Part shown: piece after piece, positions 45,601 through 56,654 of the stretch
Position numbering within the stretch: the stretch's first letter is position 1
Layout: every line of letters starts with the position of its first letter
NCBI GenBank assembly: GCA_904066235.2
Contig: CAJFCV020000005.1
Location: 4,645,501-4,709,500, forward strand
Length of the DNA stretch: 64,000 bases
From: Bursaphelenchus xylophilus
Taxonomy: Eukaryota; Nematoda; Chromadorea; Rhabditida; Aphelenchoididae
Reading direction: 5' to 3'
Made by a program: the position numbers and the translations under genes
The notes under the pieces: model-generated
The model's input: only the letters and a program-made list of their open reading frames with translations
Database searches by the model: none
Told to the model about the DNA's origin: nothing

Positions 45601-48600
45601 CTAAATTGAGGGTAATTGGCGGGAGTCGTTTGTGTAGTATAAGATGAAGGCCTTTTCCGTCTGAAAAAACCAATTTCATAACCAATCCGTCGATATTTAA
45701 ACGTTTTATCTTTATGCCTACCTTAATGTTGTACTCGCTGACTTCTGAGCAATAATCATCGTCGAACGAAACCCAATTGTTAATACTTTGATTTTTGACG
45801 AAGGCGGTGTAATGACCCGAATTGAGAGTACCGCTGTGATTAGTGATAGCATACAATCTATATTTGCTGTTCTGTTTGGAGGCCTTTTCGTGTAAATATG
45901 GGGACAAATCGAGGTTTTGGATGTCGAAGTCGACTGCGATTGTGTTCTTCTCGAAAGATCCGTCCGGGTTCTGTCTGAATCTCTTAAGGAGGATGACTAG
46001 AGCCGGAGGGAGGGTCCAGATTTTTTGTTGAAGACGGGCCCTTTGTTTTCTTGAGCATTTCGGGCAATTCCATGCACTCGAGCCGTCCAAAATCTGTAAA
46101 AAACATCATCAATACCTTAATCAGCCCTAACATGCACCACAAATTCAATCCCAACTCTATGAAATCTCTTACCGAATCCCTGAAATGACTCCGAAGACAT
46201 TCCGAAAGGTTACAAGAAGATCCCATCGGCAACTCCAACATGACCTGTGTGGACTCCGCAAAGGTCAAACTTCCTGTTCCGCATTGTCCACAGTTTAGTT
46301 GACTAGCGATGGTTAGCTGAAATACTTTCATTAACCACCTTATTCATCAAATTTTTATACATCAGACTTGGTCTTACATTAAAAATATCCATGATCGGGG
46401 AATCCCTGAAGCGTCTTCCATTCTTCAGATAATGTTCCCAATCTCTCCGACAGTCCAGCCCATCATAGTTCTGTTCGATCATCTTATCCAAAAGGACTCT
46501 TACTGTATCTTCGTGTAATGCGTCCAACAGAAAGATAAGGAATTCTTGTGCATCATGCTGCCGGCCATCGCATAGATCACGACAAATGTTCCCAAAAACC
46601 TCCTAAAAGGGTAACATAAACACCTTTCCACAGCGTTCTGTACTTTTTTGGAATGATTCCGACACCGATTTTTTCGAATTTTTCTAAAATAGCCCGCATT
46701 TACGCAGGTGTCGCGAGGGAATACTGTAAGATTGACAACTTACGTAAATTAATATGGAAAAAGAAATTTGTAATCAACGCTGAAAAATGACCGACTTTGG
46801 ATTTTCGGCGCTAAAGATTGCCCTTAGGCAGATCTTTTAGAAGAAGTGGATGGTACCACCTTATGCAGAATTTAATTCTCTACAACATATCCAAAAATTA
46901 CGAAATTTTACTGCTTTTCCGTCGAATTATGCCTCAAAAATGCAATTTTTGCACTAGTTTTACCAATATTTTAAAAATATTTGCACTTTAAGGGCATTAT
47001 TACAAAAACAGAGTCGTACATATTGAAGCTTGCATGCTAACTGACCGTACTGTTTAATTTTACCCTGTCATGTTTCTCCATCTTCAAGAACACCGGAGCT
47101 AAAGTTTGGTGTTTGGACCCAGCATAAAAATGCCCTAAGGGCGAATTTCAAAAATGCGATAGTGCCACTGAACATAGAATTTTTTGTACTACAGGTATGC
47201 CGAATTTGACGAAAAAATCAACGTTGGGAGTTTCCGGAATAGTTTGAAACATCGGTGGCCTCATGAACACATTTACGCGTTCATGATGTTGCATGGATTT
47301 CTTGGAGCAGTGACAGAAGAAGGAAATGAATCGTTGCCTTTTGAGCATGGCTGTTTGAACGCTTATTTTACGTCCAGTGGCACTATGGCATCTTTGAAAT
47401 TCGCCCTTAGGGCATTTTTATGCTGGGTCCAAGCACCAAACTTTAGCTCCGTTGTTCTTGAAGATGGAGAAACATGACAGGGTAAAATTAAACAGTACGG
47501 TCAGTTAGCATGCAAGCTTCAATATGTACGACTCTGTTTTTGTAATTATGCCCTTAAAGTGCAAATATTTTAAAAACATTGGTAAAACTAGTGCAAAAAT
47601 TGCATTTTTGAGGCATAATTCGACGGAAAAGCAGTAAAATTTCGTAATTTTTGGATATGTTGTAGAGAATTAAATTCTGCATAAGGTGTTACCATCCACT
47701 TCTTCTAAAAGATCTGCCTAAGGGCAATCTTTAGCGCCGAAAATCCAAGGTCGGTCATTTTTCAGCGTTGATTACAAATTTCTTTTTCCATATTAATTTA
47801 CGTAAGTTGTATCGTTGGAAAGATCTTTATTTACTCTACAAGCACTGCAAATTTTGCACGTCAATCTTACAGTATTCCCTCGCGACACCTGCGTAAATGC
47901 GGGCTATTTTAGAAAAATTCGAAAAAATCGGTGTCGGAATCATTCCAAAAAAGTACAGAACGCTGTGCTTTCCTCTAAACGACCCTAATCCAACTATAAT
48001 TAAAAAAATAAAACTTACAATGAATCTCATTGTTCTAAATGCCTTGAATTTGCCGGACCAGACAACCTCCATCAACGCCGAGAAGCAAGCAGCCATAACT
48101 CCACTAGTTCCTCTTGTATTGGCTCTAAAATTTTATAATAAGGCAATTAAACCTATCAACTTACACATTAACATGATTCAAAAACCGATCTCTCGAAAAG
48201 TAATATCTCATGTTGGGAGTGTTGAATAATGCCTGGAGGGTTGCATTCATAAAGCAAGTGTTTCCAAGATTGAACAGACCAGTGCATCCCGGGGGGACAT
48301 TACCCATCACATTCCTGGGATCATTTCTGATATCATCGATCGTGATTTCAAATACTCTCCGAAGAGTTTGTTTCTGTTGTCTAAATAATAAATAAATGAA
48401 AAAAAAGAAGATACTTACTCAACTTCAGGTGATAGTTTTTTTGTAGATCGATCTGGAGTGGGCGGTCGCGTTCTCTGGGATGGACGGGGATGGACACTAA
48501 AAAACGGTCATCGAACTAAAATAACTTACATTGTTCTTGGCTGTGGCTGAGGAGGATCTATTCTCGTACCTCCGAGAGTCGGAATCTGAGGGACATTGGC

Positions 48601-50191
48601 GTTATACTTGATGTCCACTCCATTTTCCAGCTTCTCCTCCGTAAAACTCTTGGGTTGTTCGAATGGTTCAACTGGGAATTCGGTTATATCTTTCTTGTTC
48701 TCAATCAGCGGTTTCTTCGTTCTGTCCACCAATGGCCGAGGTCGTTGATTCAATGGGCGATCAAGCTCTCCAATCGATGGGGCACTCGGCTTCTCATTCA
48801 AACTGATATTACTATTACTCGCCCTTATCGATGTTTCGTTTCTACCAAAATCAGATATCTTTTCATTGGAATACGACGGTTTTGGCCCTTCCACTTTGAC
48901 AGGGACATCTCGAGTAATCGCATTTCTGCTGGGCGACCTTCTTGTCGGACTTGGACGCCGTTCTCTGACACTAAGTTCATTGAATCGATCAATCGTCGGC
49001 TTCTTCAATTCCTCTTCGCTTATGGGGAATGGAGCTGGCTTCGGTCTGTCGAAGATGTCGGGATAAACAATCTCCCGAACAGATATCCCGGCTCTGGCTT
49101 TGGCCACCAACGCCGAGAAATCGTCCATATCTGAGAGTTCGCTGAGTAGACGTTGTTGTCGTGCTGCTGTCTTCTCCACATAAATTGGATAGGCTCTTTG
49201 GAATGCTGGGAATCCTCCTTGCAGAAGCAAGGGTTTTCTTTTCAGCTTCCCTTTCATCAACGCATCTCTTAGGGCTTTGCATTTACTTCGCTCACTGAAT
49301 GGAGAAGCCGCACGATCTGCCAGTTCGTCTCCCATTAATACAACGAGCCCAAAGTTCGAAATAATACCAAATTTATACCTGCTGGTGATATCAAGATACA
49401 TGGAGATGTGATCGTATGTTATCCTAAAAGAACACAGTTTCATCTAGTCCGAGTTGCATCATAACGTATCTAAGAACGGAATAACAAATTAAATTAAAAT
49501 TACCCGGGAGCGATCAAACCCTCTTCGATATTCATGGTCTGGATCATGTTCGTGTCCACATATTCGATTGAAGGTGAATGGTTTTGACGAAAATCAATAA
49601 TTAACACTTGTTTTTGAGAAGATTCAACATATTTCACGAGTTGAAATGGAGTAATAAAGTCGCCAAACTCTTCTGAATTAACTTCTTCTTCAAAAGTTCT
49701 TGTTTTATTCGCAATCAAGGGGAGTGGTGATGGTCTTCGATGTCTAACTTGTTGATAAGCCTGAGCAAGGACATCTTGTAGATTCTCAAGTTCAGTTAGT
49801 GCCTTTTCGTAAAGTTTAAATACTCGTTCCCTCAACTAAATTCAAAATGGGTATAGTGTAATAGAAAAAAGATAACATAGGTAAAAACACTTAAAAAATC
49901 GACTTACCGGCTTATCCGCGTCGATGTCAGGTCGCTGTCGGATCATATCGCACAATAATACTGCCCTATATAACAATATATACCTCTTTTCTTGATCTTC
50001 CTTCTCCAACAAGGCGGTCTCGACTATCATTTCAAGTTTTTTGCATACATGCATTGTCCTAAAAATTAAATAGACAATTTGATTGGACCTACTTTAGCTT
50101 TTTGAAAAGGACTTTAAGTCTTTCATCGGGAGTTCCATGTTTTCTGAGATCGTCCAACCCGCCGAATTTAGTTTGTACATCCAATGTGACC
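45601..50191 (-). CDS. USP8/UBPY-like deubiquitinase, copy B (with STAM-binding motif)
   Basis: About eleven exons from the start at 50191 (MVTLDVQTKFGGLDDLRKHG) to the stop at 45601. The N-terminal helical domain (EKRYILLYRAVLLCDMIRQR) is followed by a rhodanese-like domain (VLIIDFRQNHSPSIEY to [20 protein letters not shown]). A basic Pro/Ser linker holds RPLVDRTKKP, an exact fit to the PX(V/I)(D/N)RXXKP motif by which USP8 binds the STAM SH3 domain, and a second related [11 protein letters not shown]. The catalytic domain has [19 protein letters not shown] (Cys at 48254-48256), [15 protein letters not shown], and SGTLNSGHYTAFV with WVSFDDDYC. The C-terminus is KAFILYYTNDS. All catalytic residues are present. 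The motif makes this copy the best candidate for the ancestral endosomal USP8 (C. elegans usp-50). One intron carries a mobile element. Confidence 0.9.
46629..47967. mobile_element. 1,339-bp foldback element in an intron of USP8-like copy B
   Basis: Nearly perfect long inverted repeats: the left arm starts CACAGCGTTCTGTACTTTTT at 46629 and runs to about 47170; the right arm ends AAAAAGTACAGAACGCTGTG at 47967 and begins near 47387. The right arm has an extra segment of about 60 nt (47811-47865). The element is flanked by CTTTC on both sides (46624-46628 and 47968-47972), a probable 5-bp target duplication. The spacer of about 215 bp contributes an open frame at 47184-47477 without recognised similarity. 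The element lies in the intron 46603-48018; removing it and one CTTTC leaves 72 nt, a normal intron length here. It is non-autonomous as seen. Confidence 0.85.
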
Positions 50192-51056
50192 ATTGTTAAG
50201 CAAAGGATCAACGAACCATATGTTAATAGAAATTACTCGAGTTTCAAAACTAAAAGCAGTCATAAAAACACCAATGTATTGTATTTTTATAACTAAAAGT
50301 ACACGAAAGAATACAAAATCAATACATAAAGTCAAATATTACAAAAAAACTTCTGTAGATTCCTGAAGATTTGCGGAATGACTAAGCTAACGTTGAGTGA
50401 AACAATAAACTTGACAATGAAAACAAACCCCTCGAGGCTGCTGCTTCAATAACAAGAAATCGAGAGAAAAGACGGAGGAAAACTTGACCCGTCTCCTCTT
50501 TCGGGTTAAGTCTTTCTCTCTATTCCGAATGCCATTTCGGAATTCGGCGAATGGTCGGAAAGTTTGGAAGATCTCGCGCGTTGTTCCTGGTTAGATCACG
50601 TTTAGATCGTGGATCCGCAGAAGTTTAATTTTTATAAGCAATTGACGATGATGACTGTATTTCCAGCGTTCGTTTGTATAAATACACGAGGAGAAAATGG
50701 GAAATTTTGAAATGGGGAGGTCGAGAGATCGGAAGGGGGAAGTTCGAAGGATGAGCAAGAGTTTGAAAAGCTTATAAAAATATTTAGACAAACATTGTCG
50801 ATTCGCTGTTCTTTTCTTTATATGACAAGAAAATGAGGTCACATCCTGTTTTTTCTTCTTTGTGAGGAAAAGACCAATTGACTTCAGACCTTCAGAAGAG
50901 CTCGCTAAAACAAAAACTTATTCCAGAAGCTGTGTCTGTGAAAGTTTATTCATTTTATGACTTTACATTATTCTACTTCTATATGTCCACTAATAATATT
51001 AGATCTATTCTCCAAATATCTGCATATGTACAGCACCGGCCATGAGCATGTGGGGG
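50192..51056. other. intergenic between USP8-like copies B and C
   Basis: 865 bp between the copy B start and the copy C stop, both on the minus strand. Short open frames only. It is too long for a typical operon gap, so copy B probably has its own promoter. Confidence 0.45.
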
Positions 51057-54000
51057 CTAGCAGTTGGTGTAGTATAATATGTATGCTTTGTTTGTCTGAA
51101 AAACGTATAGATTACTTCCGTCGAAGAAGAAATAACATCTTCAGGACCAATATTGTCCATAATAATTCAATTTTTTACCTGTATTTCGCTTATTTCGGCC
51201 TCTTTACAATGTTCGTCATCAAATTTGAGCCATGTATTTAGCGGTCGATTATGGATAAATGCAGTGTAATGTCCCGAGTCCAGGGTCCCGTCATGATTCG
51301 TAACAGCGTATAATCGATATTCCGCGTTCTGTTTTTGAGCGTCTGGATGGAGGAACTGGGAGAGATCAAGGGTGTTCAGGTCGAAGTTCACATCGATGGC
51401 CTTCTTCTCGAATCTTCCTTCCTGATTCATCGCAAATCTCTTCAGATTTATGATTATGACCGGAGGCAATGACCACAGTTTCGAAGATCTTTTCGCTCGG
51501 CGAGGTTGATTGCAGGTCGGGCAATTCCAGGGGTTATTTCCTTCCAAGAACTGGAACAAAAATGATCACGACCTTCATCATCTGCACAAAAATTGCTTAC
51601 CGTATCCTTAAAATGTTCTTCCAAACATCCATTGATATGACATTCAGAGCCTGATGGTAGTTCGAGCATGATTTGATTGAGCTCTTCGAACTTTAGACTG
51701 GATGTGAAACATTGGGTACATTGTAATTGGGACGCTGTCACCATCTAAAAAAGTAGGGTTTAAACAGGATCGAAACTTATTGATAAAACCAATCAGACCC
51801 CACTTACATAAAATATATCCCGTATCGGAGAGTTTGAGTTCTGTTTGGCTTTCTTTTCGTAGTCCCTCCAACTTTTGGGTATATCAACTCCATTATAATT
51901 CTGATCAATTTGTTTTTCATGCGGCACCATATTCGTATCCTCATGAATTGCTCCCAACAATAAGGTCAGAAACTCTTGAGCGTCGTGTTGTTGTCTATCC
52001 GTCAGTGTTGGACACACCCGGGCGAAGCATTGCTATAAATGGAAAGAACATCATCAAGTGTAATTAAAACCTACAAAGAAACACTCTGGTCGGATAAAGG
52101 CAAATCGCCCACTCCAAATGTGATCCATCAACGCTGAGAATACGGCCGTCATAATTCCTTTGTTTTCACTGCCCGTACTAAAACCAAAAATAGGTAATAA
52201 AATTAATCACAACTCACCCATTTATATGGTCTAAGAATTTACTCCTCGAAAAGAATTTTTGGAGTTTGGGGGTATTGAAGAGTGCTTGTAAGGTTGCATT
52301 CATAAAGCAGGTGTTCCCCATATTCTGAAGGCCTGTGCATCCTGGAGGGACATTGCTTTCCGGGGTATTGGTATCGATTGTTTCGTAAGCCCAATCAGCG
52401 ATCTTTTTCAGATTTTCAAGGAGTCTAAAATCGATCAAGTAAAATTACCTTGGGCTTAAAATTAGTCACATATCTAAAGCTAACTTACACTGGGTCTTGA
52501 ATTTTTTGTTTGGTTGATCGGTCTGGAGTCGGTGGTCGAAATTGGCCCGGTCTTTGGGCTGATATTCTAAAGCATCAAATGTACTCTCAAAAGCATATAA
52601 AAACGAACAACACGTCTGTAAAAACTTCACATAACACCTCCACTTACGACTGATGTGGTTGAATGCATGAGGTATCGACCCTAGCCCCGCCTAGAATATG
52701 AATGTTGTGGGTTGGACGAGGCATACCCTGTTCTGGTATTTTTTTGTCGAATCCGTAGTTTGAAGATCGTTGGTCCGCCTGGTATCCCTTTGGTCGACTA
52801 ACTGGAGAGAGATCTGAATGATTTCCATGGATGTTATTATAGGCCGGAGGTTGAAGGGGAGCTCGAGGACCTTCGATCCGGATAGGGACATTGCGAACAA
52901 CTGGTGATCGATTTTGCATGTCCGGAGTCATCGGATAATCCACAAGTCTGGGATATTCCACTTTTCGGATGAGTTCTAAACATACAATCCAATAATAAAA
53001 AATAAAAACATACGCTTCCTTGCACTCTCCACTTGAGCCATGAAATCGTCCATACTTCCAAAGTCGTGGTAATGATCCCTTCGGCCTGATCTTTCAACAT
53101 AAACAGGATAACACCTCTCCCATGCTTGGAATCCACCTTGAAGCAAAAGCGGACGCATTCTCAACTTGGCTACGGTGTTATAAACAGTTAATGCATCAAG
53201 CAGTAGTTTGCATTTACTGTTCGGACTAAATGGAGTGCATTCGGGATCTGATAATTCATCTCCCATGAGCACAACCAGTCCATAATTGGAGATACTATTC
53301 AATGTGTGTCGATGTTGAAGCCTTAGATGATGGAAAAGATGAGAGAAGATCAATCTGAAATTATAGGTAATATCAATTGAAAGATCCTTCAAGAAAAGTT
53401 AAGTAATATAAAATAAGCCAAAACCTACCCTTGGACAATCAATTCACTATCCAACGGCAATACTTTTATGAGATTATGATCTTCATATTCAATATTTGGG
53501 AAATGATCACGTCTAAAGTCTATAACCAACACAACTTTCCGGCATTCCTCTACGAATCGGACCAATTGAAATGGGGTTATGTAATTCCCAAACTCCTCTT
53601 GCGCAATTTCGTCTTCAAAAGTAGGCTTCCTTTCGACAATCACTGGCTGTACTTCCCGGACATGAACTTGTGGTCTCTGTTTCAACTCTCTCGTTAGTCT
53701 TTCGAGGGCTTCGATTGAATCTCTCAAGATTTCAGTGGTTCGAATATTTGCCTAAACGCGGTTTAATAAGAAAGGAGAGACCAAAACTTGCCACTCCGTC
53801 AAATTGGATGTCTTCTCTTCTCTTCACTACCTCACATAAATTTATAGCTTTGTAAAATAATATATATTGCTCCTCCAAGACTGTCGTCTGAAGCAAAGCC
53901 GTCTGATAAACCATCTCCAGTCGTTTAACGGCCGCAGCCAGACTAAAACCTGCATAAAAATCGATAGAAACTTACTCCATCTTCCTAAATCGAGATTTGG

Positions 54001-54076
54001 TTTCATCCGAAGGGGTCCCACGATCCCGAAGTTCCGTCAAACTTTGATATTGCCGAGAAAAATCCATCATGACCAT
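51057..54076 (-). CDS. USP8/UBPY-like deubiquitinase, copy C
   Basis: Start at 54076 ([20 protein letters not shown]), stop at 51057. The N-terminal helical domain ([20 protein letters not shown]) precedes a rhodanese-like domain ([20 protein letters not shown] to [20 protein letters not shown]). A Pro-rich linker holds [11 protein letters not shown], related to the STAM-binding consensus but lacking the hydrophobic position and final Pro. The catalytic domain has [19 protein letters not shown] (Cys at 52307-52309), [30 protein letters not shown] zinc-type cysteines, and [13 protein letters not shown] with WLKFDDEHC. It ends [10 protein letters not shown]. It is closest to copy B in layout and sequence (for example VPPGCTGL before the Cys box), which points to tandem duplication. 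It appears catalytically intact. Confidence 0.9.
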
Positions 54077-54653
54077 CCTCGGTCACTCACCGAATTGCGA
54101 GTGGACTTTCGACGGAGTCAATCAACCCCTTTTATTTTCTGATTCTATAAAAAAACAGATCGATTTCTACTTCGAAGGCACGGAAATCACGGAAATAATC
54201 GATAGGAACAAGAACGTGTTGAATCAGATGTTCCGCGGACAATAAATAAGGTCAGTTCAAGAAGAACAACACAAAACCGGGACGTTTTCGGATCAAAAGT
54301 CGAGAGTGGAATAAAAGAGAAAAGAGATGACGCACCTTTTCGTAAAGTGTCATGTGTTTCCCACTTTGCGAAACTAATCTGGATTTTCTTCGGAAGGAGA
54401 ATTCTCAACCGACAGTCATAATTTACGGAGACAGCCAAAGAGAGAGATAATAAAGTCCTGTAGTAATATCGATATTGCTAAGGAGATAATTGGGGAACGA
54501 AAAGAGAAAACAAAACAGTTTGTTTGTTGGTATTTGCAAAGAGTCGATGTGCCCTGAATTCGTCTTGCTTAGGTTTCGTACCTTTGGATCAATTTTTGTA
54601 AATGTAATTTCCTAAAGAGGTCGGTCGAATTGTTTTTGTAATTGTCTACTGGA
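54077..54653. promoter_or_regulatory. divergent promoter region between two USP8-like paralogues
   Basis: 577 bp between the start codons of copy C (-) and the truncated copy D (+). Both must be driven from here. No TATA box or other element stands out. Confidence 0.45.
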
Positions 54654-55596
54654 ATGTCTTCATTATCCGTACATGATCTGCGGTTCAAAAAGCTCGAGGA
54701 CTTGGAAAAAGCGGCGAAGGTGACCAAGCTGTCAACAATACGCTTTTTGAATCAAAAAAGGTAACTCTTGATATCAGATATTGCTTTATTCTTGATTTCT
54801 AGTCATGTAAATGCTTTGTTTCTCCGAATTCTACGAGTCTTCAACTATGGGATACAATCTGAGGACCCTGAGAGTTGTTTCATACTGTTGTCACGTGTGC
54901 AAGAGCTGATTAGGATATTTTTGAAAGATAGGAAATGGGCGGATCTAAAGTCAAGAGTAAGTTTAATATAGGCTTGTGTAATAATTGCCTCTTTCTTACA
55001 TTCCTATCATAGGTTTCCTTTCCAGAACCAGTATGGTTTGAAATTGGAGGCGTATGCAAATGAATCCGAGGAAGTTGTGAGATCGCTCAAGTATAAATTG
55101 AGGAATGTTTACTCCCCCAGATCAATGCACCGTTTTCTCCGTTGGATAAAATGGTCAGATCTGTTGGAAATGAGAACCGGGAAGAACCTCCTGATTGATT
55201 TTAGTTACGATAATCGATCGTCTTGCGCAAGATTTACGAGGGTTTACATTAAGCCGTCTTTTATTACTAGAAAGTAAAGTAATTTCATTTTTTGATCTTT
55301 TATTTTAATATCTTGATGGTTCTATCGCTATAATATGTTGCAGTGTGCAGTTCTACGCCTTACTAATGCATCTTCCGCCCGAGGCGCGCAACATCCTACT
55401 GAATATTACTGATTTTGATCGCGTTATACTAACTTCGGACAAGAATTCTCCGAACTTTGAATATATCTATGATGCAATCGAGATGGAGAACTGCAGATTC
55501 AGACCTCGGCAACCTCCAGTCTTGGTTATAAAGGGTTCGGACACCCATGCGATGATCTGTTGTCGTCAGGTCTGTCTTTTGTCATCTACTCTTTAG
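54654..55596 (+). CDS. USP8 N-terminal paralogue without a catalytic domain, copy D
   Basis: Four exons (54654-54760, 54803-54956, 55026-55273, 55344-55596) give 253 aa. It begins MSSLSVHDLRFKKLEDLEKA, like the N-terminal domain of copies A-C. Next come ALFLRILRVFNYGIQ and a helical region, then a rhodanese-like core (NLLIDFSYDNRSSCARFTRV, and YALLMHLPPEARNIL, matching the [11 protein letters not shown] strand of B and C, then PPVLVIKGSDTHAMICCRQ). The frame stops at 55596, and no USP Cys or His box exists downstream before the next gene. An alternative acceptor at about 55616 would add about 35 residues and end near 55719. Without a catalytic domain it could act as a partner or competitor of the full-length copies. 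Paralogy is by eye but consistent over the whole length. Confidence 0.7.
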
Positions 55597-55729
55597 CCTT
55601 ACATCAATATCCAAGCAATTTATTATTCCACTTCCTATGAATTGTGTTCTTCTTGGTCGGGAAGTTGTATCTTTGCGCGTGAGATTTATGAATTGCTTCG
55701 AAAGGACTTTACTTTGGGATTAATTTTAG

Positions 55730-56654
55730 ATGAGAATCGGGATTTTGACAGTGAGCGACACTTGCTCAGAAAATCCAGAGAAGGACAAAAGCGGGCCAAT
55801 CTTATTAGAGAATCTACAGACATCCATAATTTTGAAGAATCCGGTGTTTTCCACCGCGATTGTAGCGGATGACAAGGATAAGATAAAGAAGCAGTTGATG
55901 TAAGATATATCTGACTACTTTATATTTTGTATTACAGTTTGTGGGCCAAGGATCATCATGTGATTATAACGACGGGTGGAACCGGCTTCGCACCACGTGA
56001 TGTGACTCCGGAAGCGACCAGAGAAGTGATTCAGAAGCCGTGTCCCGGGATTGTGGTGGCTCTTATCCAAGAAGGTCTAAAATTTACTCCCATGGCGGCG
56101 TTGAGTCGACCCGAGGCCGGTAAGAATTTAGCCCCGAGGGTTTGGGTTTCAAGTTCCGGGAGAGGCGGACATTAAATGTCCGTATGATCTCTCTTTATGG
56201 GATCCACAGCATCCGGTTTCCGGCATTTTATGCAAATATTTTAGAAACCCTGTGAACCATATTGACTTGGGGAAGATTAAACAAAGGAAACGAATTAGAG
56301 AAAGACTTTTGACTTTTGGGTCCGGTATTTTCAAGATTTCATATGACTTTATCATTGGGTTTTTAAATTTGTTTTCGTGTTCCGGATTTCACTTATTTTT
56401 ATGCAAAACCCCTTAGGCGGTTACCGTACCCCTCCTATTATAATGATCGAAACCTTTTTTTGCCTAGCCAACGTGACTTCCGACCCTTCTCGAATATCTT
56501 ATTTTCAGGAATTTGTGGCCAATGCCTGATAGTCAACCTCCCTGGAAGTCCCAAGGCCTGCCAACAAAGTTTGCCCGTCCTGGAGCCCCTCCTCAACCAC
56601 GCCGTCCAACTCCTTCGACCTGAAATCTCGGCCGATTCCTCGCATCCCAACTGA
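55730..56654 (+). CDS. moc-2: molybdopterin adenylyltransferase (Mog/gephyrin G domain)
   Basis: Three exons (55730-55899, 55938-56119, 56509-56654) give 165 aa, the size of a single-domain MogA. Motifs include [63 protein letters not shown] and [15 protein letters not shown]. The family adenylylates molybdopterin before molybdenum insertion in cofactor biosynthesis in the cytosol. The start is fixed by a TTTTAG acceptor abutting the ATG. That acceptor and the short distance from copy D (133 bp after its stop) suggest downstream-of-operon trans-splicing. The frame upstream of the ATG belongs to the other gene. Assignment secure; the symbol follows C. elegans usage and is less certain. Confidence 0.92.
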
